From Pteria penguin (taxonomy: Eukaryota > Mollusca > Bivalvia > Pterioida > Pteriidae): 64,000 bases of DNA. Numbering within the stretch: the stretch's first letter is position 1; the number at the start of each line of letters is the position of its first letter. The stretch covers positions 50,975,001-51,039,000 of the forward strand of contig CM068587.1 of the NCBI GenBank assembly GCA_035048485.1, in the 5' to 3' direction. Below are positions 22,901-35,109 of this stretch, one piece after another. The notes under the pieces are model-generated. The model did not search any database. It saw only the letters and a list, made by a program, of their open reading frames with translations, and had not been told where the DNA came from. The position numbers and the translations under genes were made by a program.

Positions 22901-23178
22901 AGCCATATCATATTGATACTATGTTATGGCTATGACTTTTTATCCAACTCTGAAGAAATCGTCTTCGCTCTTAACCATATATTTGAATAAATTCTTTTGT
23001 TACAACAAGGTGTGTAGTTAAAGAAAATGGTGTGAGGACTGTATAATTCTGAATTATATCTTAATGTCACAAGCACCTCTAACTGACTTTGTTTAAATGA
23101 TTTATTTCTATAATACAATATCGTATTTCAGATAAAAGATTGAATCAAATTCCACCAGTAAATGATGTACATCCTTAA
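19979..23178 (+). CDS. Receptor-like gene A: single eight-Cys domain, TM; stop at exon 4/5 junction
   Basis: Hand-built model with exons 19979-19990, 20383-20578, 21075-21176, 22066-22204, 22495-22526 and 23132-23178. Every intron starts GT and ends AG, and phases are 0,1,1,2,1. Residues 1-21 are a signal peptide (MRAF, then CVLLVSVLYYYDTLAFS). Residues 25-68 hold cysteines spaced x4,x6,x4,x2,x9,x8,x3, identical to gene B. A basic stalk has one N-glycosylation sequon (N77). A transmembrane helix runs about 107-130 (LVLTLIGLISVAATVCAAFI), then RKSRNHS. The codon joining exons 4 and 5 (TG|A) is a stop, giving 149 residues with a tail of about 17; the frame beyond it stays open for 25 codons. 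Retaining intron 4 also stops at once (TAA), with AATAAA at 22265. Resemblance to TNF-receptor repeats is inference. Exon 3 is the least certain because of its weak acceptor. Confidence 0.68.
20893..20972 (-). mobile_element. tRNA-like SINE head fragment
   Basis: Minus strand reads GGGATGCTTGGCTCTGGACC, then GAAAGGTCGGGGGTTCGATT, with boxes A and B in SINE order. It lies in intron 2 of receptor-like gene A. Confidence 0.6.
22590..22765. repeat. Degenerate tandem repeat, unit about 40 bp
   Basis: About four copies of GCTAAACATATGATATTATACAAAG-like sequence, in intron 5 of gene A. Confidence 0.65.
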
Positions 23179-23630
23179 TTGAATGTTGCAGGGCATTAAG
23201 GACATTACCAGCAAACGATGGCTCTATTTATTTAAAAAATATGACTTTCTTGTAAGAATGGTATTTTGGTATTTGAAAACCTAGTTAGGAAGTCAAAGAC
23301 TACATCCTTCTTGATGACAGGCTTCATTCAAATGTAATCAGATGGTTCACCTCAACAATTTCTTCTCTAAATCCGGTTTCTTTCCCTTAAACCCGTTGTG
23401 CTGTTTTCATACAGTTATTATAACCCCTACCCCAATGTCAATTTACTGTTAAACCAGGATTTAAGAAAGGGTTTAAGAAAAAGCTTCGGGCAAGTGACTG
23501 TTTCATGGTAAGTGATTAAGTACAAAGAAAGGTGGATGTAGAATATGAAAAGCTGATGATTTAACCCAAGTTCTGTAAAATCATCAATCCGTTATAATAA
23601 AACAAGCAATGTCCTTCTACTTAAAGAGCA

Positions 23631-23869
23631 GGGTGGAGTTTCACTAAAGGTCGTCAGCCAAAACGTAGACGCAGACGTAAATTTTGCGACTTTACGTGTA
23701 CGTCAATTGAATTTTTCTTGAAATCTATGTTCATACGTAATTACATTGGTAAAGGTTCTAAAAGGTGTACGTTACGTTTGGAACTCGTTAGGGAACAGAC
23801 AAATATTCCTCAGCAAAGTTTACGTCTACATCTGCGTTTGGGCTTACGACCTTTAGTGAAACTCACCCC
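23631..23869. mobile_element. 239-bp MITE with about 55-bp terminal inverted repeats
   Basis: The left arm GAGTTTCACTAAAGGTCGT, followed by AGCC and AAACG, repeats inverted at the right end with few mismatches, through ACGTAAA.TTTGC. There is no internal frame. A CAG at both outer edges may be a short target duplication. Confidence 0.82.
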
Positions 23870-23879
23870 AGATGTGAAC

Positions 23880-25765
23880 TGTGATCAGGCAACTTGAGAA
23901 AGAAAGCAACCCCTTCGTGAACAGGTGATTGCATAATAGAGGGGACGTTTACACTATGTTTGTCTGTACTTTTTTAAAGGAGGAGTTTTTTGTGGATATG
24001 GGGATTTTCTGAAACATAGAACTTGGGATTTTCAATCTATTTTTAGTACATTCATAACAAATCAGAGCATTGGAGAAGTCGTTGGTAAAATTTAAGAAGG
24101 TAATCAAAAATTTCATTTGTCTTTCATATAGAGATACTTATTTATTTTATCTTTTTAATACATTGCAAGTCAGTTTTGATATGACCAATATGAAAATATG
24201 CACAATGCATGTACATTATAAACGTTGATGAAAGCGAAATAACTCTGATAATATGAAGGATTTAAGTATAAAATATTCATGGAACGGTTGTTATCACCAT
24301 TTATATTCTGTATAAAAGTTACCGGGAAATCAGCCTTAGATATCATTATTATACTCCGATATCTTCCCTCTAATACGGCCACATAAATGGACGCCATAAT
24401 TTTGGCGGTACGTCCAACAATATCTGAAACAATTCATAACCCCTAAATGACGACATATTTACTTCTGGTAAAGCTTTCAAAATAATTTTTATGTGTTTTG
24501 ACGAAACTATAATTTCTTGAGACAGAATTTCACCAGTATGAAACTACATTTTACATATATCATTGAAATTCATGAAAAGACAGGGAAGAAATACAATGTG
24601 TTGTTTCGTTTATTTTAGCATTTACGTATCTTTTGACAATATGCACACACAGTATTGCATGGCTTCAATTTTCCATGATATGTATGTTTATCATAATAAA
24701 TCTGTTATATCTCATATTGCAAAATCATGCAAGAGATTTGTTTTTGCCTCATTCTATAAAATGTTCATGTTTTCATATATCTGTATTTATCATAATCTTG
24801 CATAACAAGACACCATAATAATAATAATGATAATAAGATAACAAACCAACCAACCAACCAACACGACACCAAATGTATTGTTTATATAACTGCTATTGTT
24901 AAACATATTTTATAAAAAATGCATATTCTAATTATGATTTCTGCTTTTCATTTTGAAATAAATATCGTTACTTCAGCATGTTATTAAGTAAGAGAAGACA
25001 TCTGACAAAGCTGTTTGACACAAATCACTAAGGGCATGCACATAAAACATGATAATAGTCAAATGTACTCGGAAAAACGACATTACAATCATGTTCGATC
25101 GTGCTGCGGTGACGATGCCGATTTAGAACGGGCAATTACAATTACGAACACTACTCAATTGGGGTGGTTAATCGGTTTAAGGGTGCCCACCTTCCCACTC
25201 ACGTGAAAACAAATTCTGAGAGGTCAATGTGAGGCATGCTAATTCTGGATAACATTCCGGAATTTAGTATCAATGCCCGATATGAATACCTGTCAATGTG
25301 AAGACTGGCTAGTGGTGTTTTCCTGAATCAAACACAATCTATTGTAGATGTCTGAGAATGTATTTTGTTACACAAAATCAGGATATTTCTCTAGGTGGGC
25401 CTGTGCGTTTAAACCTAGTTAAATTGTTTGTTTGACGAAGGGCCTTGTAATGCAACAAACATGCAAAAGTCATGATCATATATATTAAAAATTAGTATGT
25501 TGGCTATCGTTTTTGAATTGTTTTTATTTGTTTTTTATAAGTACTCGAATACAAGGCAGAAATTTGCAAGCACAAGGATATTATACCTCATTATTACCAT
25601 CAGCAGTAGCAGCAGATGTATAACTAAAGAAATATTACTCATTTAAACTGTAAACTTGACTTTATCATCACAGAAGGTGTCATTGGTCAGCAAGTGATCT
25701 CTAATTCATATTCTGATTCTTCCAAGAATGTGTGATTTCACCTAATCCCCTTCTTTCGGCTTTTA
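23880..25765. other. Intergenic, one dispersed repeat, otherwise nothing recognised
   Basis: Contains the 24985-25205 repeat and a (CCAA)n stretch near 24846-24862. Short open frames have no domain signal. Confidence 0.5.
24985..25205 (+). repeat. Dispersed repeat, copy related to 17085-17310
   Basis: Same ordered words as the 17-kb copy, ending CACCTTCCCACTCA here and CAACCTTACCACTCA there. Confidence 0.5.
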
Positions 25766-25767
25766 CC

Positions 25768-26140
25768 ATTCACTTTGTGTATTGCTGTTTATCATTCAGT
25801 TTGTGTATTGAAGTTTAACAATCAGTATGTGTATTGGTGTTTATCATTCAGTGTGTATTGGTGTTTATCAATTAGTCTGTGTATTGCTTTTCACCATTCT
25901 GTATGTGTATTGCTGTTTATCAATAAGTCTGTGTATTGCTGTTTCTCATTCAATTTGCGTATTGGTGTTTATCATTCAGCATGTGTATTTCTCTTTATCA
26001 TTCAATATGTGTATTACTATTTATCATTCAGTATGTATATTGCTGTTTATCATTCAGTGTGTGTATTGGTGATTATCATTCAGTTTGTAAATTGATGTTT
26101 ATCAATTAGTCTGTGTATTGCTGTTTATCATTTAGCTTTA
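25768..26140. repeat. 27-bp minisatellite, about 14 copies
   Basis: Unit approximates TGTGTATTGCTGTTTATCAT plus TCAGTTT. Because 27 is a multiple of three, long Cys/Val/Tyr frames appear, but they are repeat translations. Confidence 0.88.
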
Positions 26141-26315
26141 AAGTAGTACTTTGAATTTATATACAGTAAGGAAATGAACATAAAAGTTATCATACGTAGG
26201 AATTTATAGATTTAGGGCCTGAGAAGTTTGTGAAATATGGAACTGGGGATTTGCATTCTATAATTGGAACAATGTAGCTGACTCACTCAGTTGCAAAATC
26301 TCATTAAGATCAAAG

Positions 26316-26339
26316 AGCTAATATATATATATATATATC
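26316..26339. repeat. (AT)n
   Basis: Short AT dinucleotide tract; a second one is at 26829-26861. Confidence 0.9.
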
Positions 26340-26828
26340 ATGTAACAGAATTATATATTTCTATAAATTTGTTTGAATATGTAAAATATAAAATTGCACG
26401 CAATACGTTTTATGATAAAGCGACATAACTTTTATAGAATGAAGCATTTTGATCAGAACTGTTGTAGAGTTTTCATGAACATTATTTTAAGTAGATCTAT
26501 AATGAATCTGATGGCATCATTATTTCTCTTTCTCCTATACTTCCGAGTTTGTCCCATGGCCTTGAAGGATAGCAAAAAGATAGCAACACTTTGCTGTAAG
26601 CTTAGTAAAATGACGCATGTTTATTTATGAAGTTGAGCTTAAAAGTTACTTATGTTAATGTAGTTTATATTTATTTAACATACATAGTGACATCTGTTGT
26701 TGTTATTATTATAGCATAATAAAAGGTGCTTGACAACTCATATCGTTTCATCCATAAATTTACTATGTACAATGTCTGTTCAATCTGGGCAAATGTAATA
26801 AACTAAATTCAGGTCAGCATCAAATTAT

Positions 26829-26860
<32 letters not shown>

Positions 26861-26861
26861 C
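26829..26861. repeat. (AT)n
   Basis: Alternating AT dinucleotide tract. Confidence 0.92.
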
Positions 26862-26869
26862 GTATGTAT

Positions 26870-29285
26870 ATGTAAAATAGTATACTACAGTAGTATCACC
26901 ATTCTGCATGCATTGCTCATATAAAACTTAAAAGTCGAAACTCAATGAAGGATCACATGGTATGAAAATTTCCAAAGAATGGAAATTTACATAATACTTT
27001 GAATCAGTATTTGTCAACTTAAATCAATTAAAATCTAAAGGTAGGTAAAGAAGTTAATTTAAAGCAGTATTTATTGTTAAGTATTTAAAGTTATCTCCAA
27101 ACATTACATTATAAAATTTTACACGATTCTTAAGTTTTGATCGCAAGTTTGTGTAAAGGCAACTTAATATGTTTTTACTTATTACCGGCTTCACATAGAT
27201 GAATCTTGGATTTTAAAAAGAGGTGGGAGGGGTGGTGGTGGATTGACAGAAGAGGGATTATGCTCTATAATAAGGCTTGTTCTTAAATTGTCAACGTATA
27301 ACAGCAACACGCAATGCTTATACTGAAAAGTTCATTCACATCTTCTGAAAGAGTGGTAATGTTCAACTGTGGAAATTTTCAATATTGAGTAAATCGTTAA
27401 GTAAAGTTTGACATACTTTTACCTGAGGATATCTGCGTAATTAAATGCTAATGTGTGTCAATGTCTCAGTGTAACTTTCAGGTGGAGATAATTTATGTGA
27501 GAATACGGGTAATTAATCTGCATTGGATTTACCTGTGTAACATCAATAAATAAACAATGATTGCGACTAAATAAAGGACCTCGTTTCTTTGTGTAAGTGT
27601 CTGTATCAGTGTGACTTTTTATTACTGTGATATCAATAAATACTACTTTTATCGTTGTACGAGATGAGATCTGCTTGAATAATAAACGACAACAGTCTTT
27701 TTAAAGGGAAGTGTTGCAGCGTTTAATATTGAACCTTATACATGCACATTGCGTTTTGCCTACGTTTTGCTGTGTGTAATCGTATATTTCTATTTTGTAA
27801 AAAGTAAAAAGAAACACTAATAATATGGTTATATGTGAGATCTCGACCCAATAATGGTTAACACAACCAAGGGGCAGTTGAGCGTATGAACACAGGAGGG
27901 CCTAAAATATCCATTCAACAACTCTATATGTGGTAATTTTCAGCTTAAATCTAAATGAAAATTACCATCAGCAATACCTAATGCACAATAGATGTCCACC
28001 TCAATATATCTCTGTCATGTATGATAAACAAGGGACGTCAGTAACATAAATCTTGAAGTTTTGTTTAAAATTAAATTGTTATGTGTTCATGTGAAAATAT
28101 AACAATGAATAACGTTAAAATACACATTTTGTACATGAATTTGATTTATATCATATTTCTTGTGCGAGTAATTAAACCGTCATCGTGATTTAATATGGTT
28201 GACAATGTGTAGCGTTGATGATTTCACAGACTTCGGAAGACGATAACTAAGACTCAGTAGTTGGATTATATCACATGTAAATCTTAACTCATTGTGTAAT
28301 GCATGGTCCTTACCATAAAGAGGAAATGAGGTTGTTTTTTGAAAATAACTGAAGGGAGATGGGAGACTTTAATTATCACTATTACATGTCATATATGAGT
28401 TTACATGACGATTCAACCGTGGACGTGCAGATCTAGAGATGTGGAAATTTTCAAATGTATGGAATGTCCCGTCAGCAGTGAGCAAACAACAATACATAGT
28501 TAATGCATTTTAATATACACAGAGGCTCAATTCTGATTTTCACGTTATGTAAATGTGTAATATAGACACTGATAAGAATTATTACATTGTGAAGATAGAC
28601 AGTGTCACGAAATGAGTTGTCGTTGTTGCATCGATAAATGACTATCATTTATCTGTTAAACACAACAATGGAATTTTAAATCTTCTCTATCTGTTGAGTA
28701 TTCGTGTCAGTGATTTGTTATTATCTCTTATTAGGTATACTAAAACATCAGATTTAGGAGTTCAATAAGTGGTTAGGTATATATTCAGTATGCCGGACTA
28801 AAGAGTTTGATTATTAAGTCTTATACGCCCCGTCTAATCCAATATCCGTAAGAATTCTACATAAATCAGAGTTGCGAAAGTATGTCATAAAGAAAGTTTT
28901 CATAGATTCACTGAATAAAACAAGATATCTATATAAGGAAAAGGCTGTGAATTTGATATGAATTATGGACTTCCTCTTACTCCTCTTATAAGTAACAAAG
29001 TTTGACAACATACGATGGACAGAGCCCCACCTGGTAAATGCCTGTATGGATATAGTTAAGTGTTGTGAGGTCTGCACCGAATGGATTCAAATGGGAACAA
29101 TTTAATTTTATACTACAGTTACATGCTGGAGAGTAAGAGACCGATGCGAGTCTTTCTTATTCTTATCCTGATGGTAATTTATCCAATGAAATTTTAATAT
29201 GAACACTTCATTCCAAGAAAGGCAAAGTTTCGAGTTAGGCTTTTCTTTACATGTTAACAACAGCTTTTACTTTTTACCAATTTCT
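26870..29285. other. Intergenic between the two receptor-like genes; no gene supported
   Basis: AT-rich. An 87-codon open frame on the minus strand (28814-29077) has no recognisable domain and no clear splice or start context. The region could hold a 5' non-coding exon and promoter of gene B, but I cannot place one. Confidence 0.45.
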
Positions 29286-29289
29286 ACAC

Positions 29290-29522
29290 ACTGTTGAATC
29301 ACGTTTCCATGACACGAGATCTCGGTTTCACTATTTTATCCATAAGACAGGACACTGGTGTTCGTTAGGCAGAAGTCGAATACAGGACCTCACAGTCACG
29401 AGCCGAGCACCTCATCACTATTTTTATCCATAAGACAGGACACTGGTGTTCGTTAGGCAGAAGTCGAACACAGGACCTCACAGTCACGAGCCGAGCACCT
29501 CATCCACTGGGCCATACCGAAT
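29290..29522 (-). mobile_element. tRNA-derived SINE with an internal 88-bp tandem duplication
   Basis: The minus strand starts GGCCCAGTGGATGAGGTGCT, with box B GTTCGACTTC. Positions 29334-29421 and 29422-29509 are near-identical copies of the tRNA-like head plus early body, so the head occurs twice. Confidence 0.82.
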
Positions 29523-30157
29523 TTAGCTAAAATGGAATTTTTCAATAACAATATGAATATCATAATGCGCATGTACTTAATCGTTATCGCTTACGTATAC
29601 AAGTTACAAAGCAAGACAGTAACTGAAATCCATGTATATCGTTTCTATTAAATACAAATACCTGTAAGATACGTAACATGCCATTGGTACACATTATGTT
29701 TAAAAGATTTATCTTTCTTTCATCGATAACTATATATCTGACATTGTGCATATAAATCTTGATTATTAAAGGAACCCCGAGTATTATTCTTATAGTACAA
29801 ACTGAAAAGTGTATTGGATTTCCATATTTCAATTTTTTTTCTTTCTGTTCGTTTCATATCGTGCTACTTTCAGTAGCATTTTTTCTTATTGTTTCAAATA
29901 CTCAAACACTTTTTGAATGGTGAAAACAGGGGCCAGAGTCGTACAGGAACTTGTCAGTATTCTGCCTTTCGGATAAGATACTATCTATCGAGAACCAATG
30001 TAATTTTGGCATATAACATCCCAGATTTCGTTGGACGGTTTCATAGCAATTCCAAGGAAAAGAAAATAAACAATATTGAAAGTAATATCATCTTGATATG
30101 ACGCCAAACAACCAAAACATCAACCTTTTTTAACATTGTATATTTCTTTTGTTACAG

Positions 30158-32937
30158 ATGTCCTTGACAGTACTGCTGGCAATCGTGGTATTCATTTGCC
30201 AATGTGGTTTACTTGTATATTCCAAACCAGTTCTGTGTGGACGTCAGCGATGTATTGAAGGTTACACGTTTTGCTTTGACGATAGATGCAGATCGTGTGC
30301 AGACCTGTATAATACCAAATATGGATGTCAAAATCCAAATTACCACCAAAAGTGCCTCGCATTTTGCAAAGGTGATTTACATATCTTTTTCTGTCTGTAA
30401 CGGCCACGTTCTTTAAAAATATTTTCTTCAAATCAACTTCTTTAATGCCACCTCTCTTAAGTGACCATTACTTATATTGATAAATATAGTTCTTTGTGAC
30501 GTACAAACGCCGCTAATATATCTTTAGCATATCTACTAAAATGTATATTTAATTTTTTGGTATTTTAACACTATTATCTCTTACATTGATCTGTATTTAC
30601 AACTTTGAAATGATAGACCCTCCTGTTTCTGTTACAGTTTTGTGTTCACATTTTGAATAATATGAAACAGTATCGTTGTAAATAATTCTTTCAGAGCAAA
30701 AACACCGTGCAGCCTTTCAGCGGGAAAAGTCCTTAAACCAATCATGGATAAAGAATCTAGAAAATCTCAACGATACAGCTGGTCTTAACACCAATGGAAA
30801 AACAAGCTATAACAATAACAAGACAACTCAAACCGAATGTGACTCGTGGATAAAAAAATGTAAGTAGTTATCAATTTAAGATTCACTGGAAGCAGTATAC
30901 GGTAACTGCGATGAAAAGTATACCCTGTGCAATTACATATAACCTATTAAGAAACAGGAACAGTTGTAGATCTCTTCGAAGAAAATAACGAGATATTTGT
31001 ATCAACTGACTCTGATACATTATTATTTTAAATATTACGGCTGTTTTATACAATAACATTCATCTACATTAATGTCTGCAAATGCATTATGAAAGGGAAA
31101 ACTTTGCTTTTTGAAGGGGGCGGTTGAGCCACGCTTACAGTAAAGTGACTTCAGATGACAATTTTCTATTTCACAAAAGAACTGATGTTTACTTTTGATC
31201 GAATACTCCTAACAACATACAGATCATGAACATGGTAACTCAATTATCATTGCTCTCTCTTATTTGTAGTTTTGGTGTATGTATTGCCGTTTCTTCTTTG
31301 TGGAATCTGTATATGGTTCCTATGGATACGTTTTAAAGTTTGGAAAACAAGGTATACAAAAGATATTAATGTATATAGAAAAACACATCTGATATACATT
31401 CACTTTATTATTCATTATTACGAGAAAAATAATTTTATATAATTACAAAGTTGACTATTTCTGCTAACAGGTCTGTTAGTTTGTGGTTGTATCAGTTTCT
31501 ATACAGTTTTCTTCTACTTTCATCACATAATTGCAATGTTGAAATATTTTAATAAAGTATGTTTGTTTTAAGCATCTCATGGGTGGGAGAGCTAGCCAAT
31601 CAGGAGATGTCTAATCCTACTAATCTATACCTTCTCTCACCTCTGATTTTCCGGTATTCGACCGTGGTACCTTTTAGTTAGTGTCACAGGACAGGGCATC
31701 CGTTAAGTTCGTACTGTACAGTAGAAAAGATACGTGAAATATTGTACCGCTTACAAATCTATTATTCCCATGTGACTCAATATATGAGATGCTCAGCTTT
31801 TGGTTCTGGGTTCGACTTCTGTTGTGAGCATTCCGGTGTTCTTTCTTTCTGACGAGACAGTAAAATCCGAGGTCTTGTGGCATGGTAGGCGTGGCACGTA
31901 AAAGATTCCTCACTGCATTGGGTGGGTCGGTTTTCAAAGGTATAAATTTCTATGCAATGCATTAGGTAGATGCCGTCACTATATACGTGAAATAATCACG
32001 GAATGACGTAAAACAGTAATCAACCAATCAACAAATCTATTAATCTGAGATTATGTTTGTATGATCTGTATAGAAAAAAAAAACATTACATTAATATCAT
32101 TTTAATACCATCATGGTATTTATGACAAATTTAATATTCTATTCTATCTATTTATTGATGTGTATTTATTTGTTGTTTATATCGTAGGCGCAGATGTAAC
32201 AGCAAAGTTACATTGGGTAAGTAAAAAGCGCGGAAATACTTCACCATGTATTGAATATGGTGCGTTGTCACTCTTCATATCGACGGGAAAATTTCAAGCA
32301 AATTCAAATAGTAAAACGTTATATCGTGTAAATATTGAAGAAGAGTAGGATAATTGAACATTGTTTAATGGGTTTATACTGAGATTATACCTTCAGACAT
32401 CACTGTTTTCCTTGTGTCTGTTTTGTTACCAACCGTATAAAGTTTTACAATGTGAACATTAGAGGCCATACAACATTGCATATTTATCCCATAAATATGA
32501 CTACCGGTAAATGACAGAGAGGTGAATAGTTTCCTAATTTGTGATGCTGTAAAAAGATCGGTTGCTTCTTGCTTCAACGTTGCAAGAATCACCCAGATAT
32601 TGTTCAAAGCTACATAAAACCTCTAACAAACCCACCCAAAGCTTGATAACCATCATGGCATTAGGTTGACTATCTGATTTTTTTTTCAGATCCTGAGAAT
32701 GCTTCATTGAAGACAAGTAAGGGTGAACAACCAGGTGACGGTATCACGCGTGAGCAGGCTTCATTTACCGATTCCGATGTAAGACGAGGGGACTCTCCAA
32801 TTTCTCTTCGGAGTGGTGAGACTGACGAAGAGAGAAGTTTGCTTATTGGTATACCACCTCAAAATGACTGTGATAATCAACAGCAAGCTGAACATTGTGA
32901 ACAAAGCATCGTTTGCCAAGAAACTAGTTTTAAGTAG
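30158..32937 (+). CDS. Receptor-like gene B: single eight-Cys domain, TM, long tail
   Basis: Hand-built model with exons 30158-30371, 30695-30859, 31270-31351, 32188-32216 and 32690-32937. All introns are GT-AG with phases 1,1,2,1, as in gene A, and together they give 245 residues plus TAG. The ATG directly follows a good acceptor (TTCTTTTGTTACAG), so a 5' non-coding exon or a further short coding exon may exist. Residues 1-22 are a signal peptide. Residues 27-70 carry eight cysteines spaced x4,x6,x4,x2,x9,x8,x3, about 48% identical to gene A. The stalk 72-126 has sequons at N86, N97 and N113. A transmembrane helix runs about 127-146 (FLVYVLPFLLCGICIWFLWI). The acidic tail 147-245 contains TDEE (208-211), which fits the minimal TRAF2-binding pattern [PSAT]x[QE]E; no death domain. 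A TNF-receptor-superfamily identity is likely but inferred. Confidence 0.8.
31768..32035 (+). mobile_element. tRNA-derived SINE, full length, in intron 3 of receptor-like gene B
   Basis: Head with box B GGGTTCGACTTC at about 31809. The body is GACGAGACAGTAAAATCCGA, GGCGTGGCACGTAAAAGATT and GGTATAAATTTCTATGCAAT. The tail is GGAATGACGTAAAACAGTAA followed by CAATCA repeats. This is the best-preserved copy in the window. Confidence 0.92.
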
Positions 32938-33108
32938 CCGAGGCACTTACGAATTTTGCATCACTTTGTAGTGTTCAAACTTTTTCTGCATATGGTTTGG
33001 AGACGATACAGACAATATGACCATACTTATATATATATTTACAATCCGAGCACTTAGTTTTCGCTATGTTGATCTCATGCTTGTAACAGGACGTAATTCT
33101 TAGACCTG

Positions 33109-33111
<3 letters not shown>

Positions 33112-33189
<78 letters not shown>
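33112..33189. repeat. (GA)n microsatellite
   Basis: About 38 GA units, shortly after the end of gene B. Confidence 0.97.
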
Positions 33190-33194
<5 letters not shown>

Positions 33195-34140
33195 TTGGGA
33201 TTATTGAATCTTATTCGATAATGAACAACAAGGTTAATTTCTGGTCTTGGTAGTAGGCATAAATTTCATTTGGGACACTTTTTTGTCGAAAGTAGACGCA
33301 AAGGTAATGCTTATACAAGAGATAGTCCCAACCCTTATAGAGGTGAACAAATTAAATGTGCACATAACAAAAACATAACACAGAGAAAATACACATAAGT
33401 CACACATAGAACATCTATATGATACAGATGCGCATATAACGCACACACAACATACACATAATACAAAAGCGCACATAACACACGTGTACATGACACATGC
33501 CAACAGAACATATTCTAATATTTTGTGGACATTAAAATTATTCATTTTAATTTAATATAATTTAATTAGAATGTTAATTAGAGTTTAGAACTCAGATAAT
33601 GCTTTAGCCGGCGAAATTCAATCTTTAAGGTGCTTGGCCTATGACCAAGAAACTCTGAGTTCGAACTTATAGCTCGTCAATACGCGATTTTCGAGATACC
33701 GATCTGGACCGACATGTATTTTTCGAATTTTACGCGCTCCTCGTGGCATAGATGGGACATATTTACATCCATCTCTGTGAAAAGCTAATGACCCGCTCTA
33801 TTTAATGGCGAATAGATAAACAAATACATGAACATACTGAGGAATGACAATGTTTACAAAAATGTTGTGGCTGTTTAGATCTTCAGCAAGGCGGATCCTT
33901 GTGGAAAGTTAACTTCTACAAAGAATTTTAAAAATTTTCGGGAAAAATATATTACATGAACATTCAGGACACTTCATTTTGACAATGCTTTACAATTTTG
34001 TGTTGGAAGTTTCTTTCTGAAAATAAATTCCTTATAATTCACAATAACCGAGATACACTTTACTATACCCACATACCTATAACTCACTGCTATAACAGTT
34101 GGTGTTCCACTTTTACCTCAACTTGCGGCTGACGGAGCAC
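33195..34140. other. Intergenic with a possible SINE head at 33600-33680
   Basis: 33600-33680 has GGTGCTTGGCCTATGACCAA followed by a box-B-like GAGTTCGAACTT. 33355-33500 is rich in CACATAACA words (degenerate). No gene seen. Confidence 0.45.
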
Positions 34141-34144
34141 GTAA

Positions 34145-34312
34145 AATCCGGAAAATGAGGGTCCGGATTTGTATTTTGTCTTTCGGATGAGACGGTTAAA
34201 TCCGAGGTCCTGTGTCATGGTAAGTCTTGCAATGCATTATTTGGTTGCGTTGCATAAGCTAAACTTTTGAGTGATATATCAAGCAAATGATGTCACCATA
34301 TAACTGAATAGT
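34145..34312 (+). mobile_element. SINE body fragment lacking the tRNA head
   Basis: Contains TCGGATGAGACGGTTAAATC, CGAGGTCCTGTGTCATGGTA, then a diverged tail (GATGTCACCATATAACTG). Confidence 0.65.
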
Positions 34313-34394
34313 CTTGTTTTGACAAAAATATAAACAATAAACATATCTTGATGAATAAAGTACCAAAGAATTTTATTTTCTACATATTAATTAC

Positions 34395-34765
<371 letters not shown>

Positions 34766-35109
34766 AGATAATTACTTGCGATTTCCATTCCAAAGTCGGC
34801 CAAGAAACAGAAAAATAATCAAAGGCCTGAAAGGCCATAAAGGCATCGAGCAGGATTGATTATCAAGCCGTTTAAAATGCAAGTGGGACAATGAGCAACT
34901 ATGTTGATTAATTTCTTTAGATTAACTATGACTGGATACATGTGACAAGAAGGATATGTTAGTAGGTCTCCGGACTTTTGTCCTGGCAAGCTAAACACTA
35001 GAGCTGTCCTAACGGGACGAATACCCCACACGGCAAAAAAAGTTGTACATGCAATAATTCAGGAAGCTGAACATTTAGTCTTGCCAAAATCCAATCAGAG
35101 TTTAGTCAC

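Noticed and set aside
28814..29077. 87-codon minus-strand frame
   Set aside because: Composition is somewhat protein-like, but there is no recognisable domain, splice context or paralogue in the window.
33355..33500. CRISPR-like spaced CACATAACA words
   Set aside because: Short degenerate low-complexity words with irregular spacing in a eukaryotic context.
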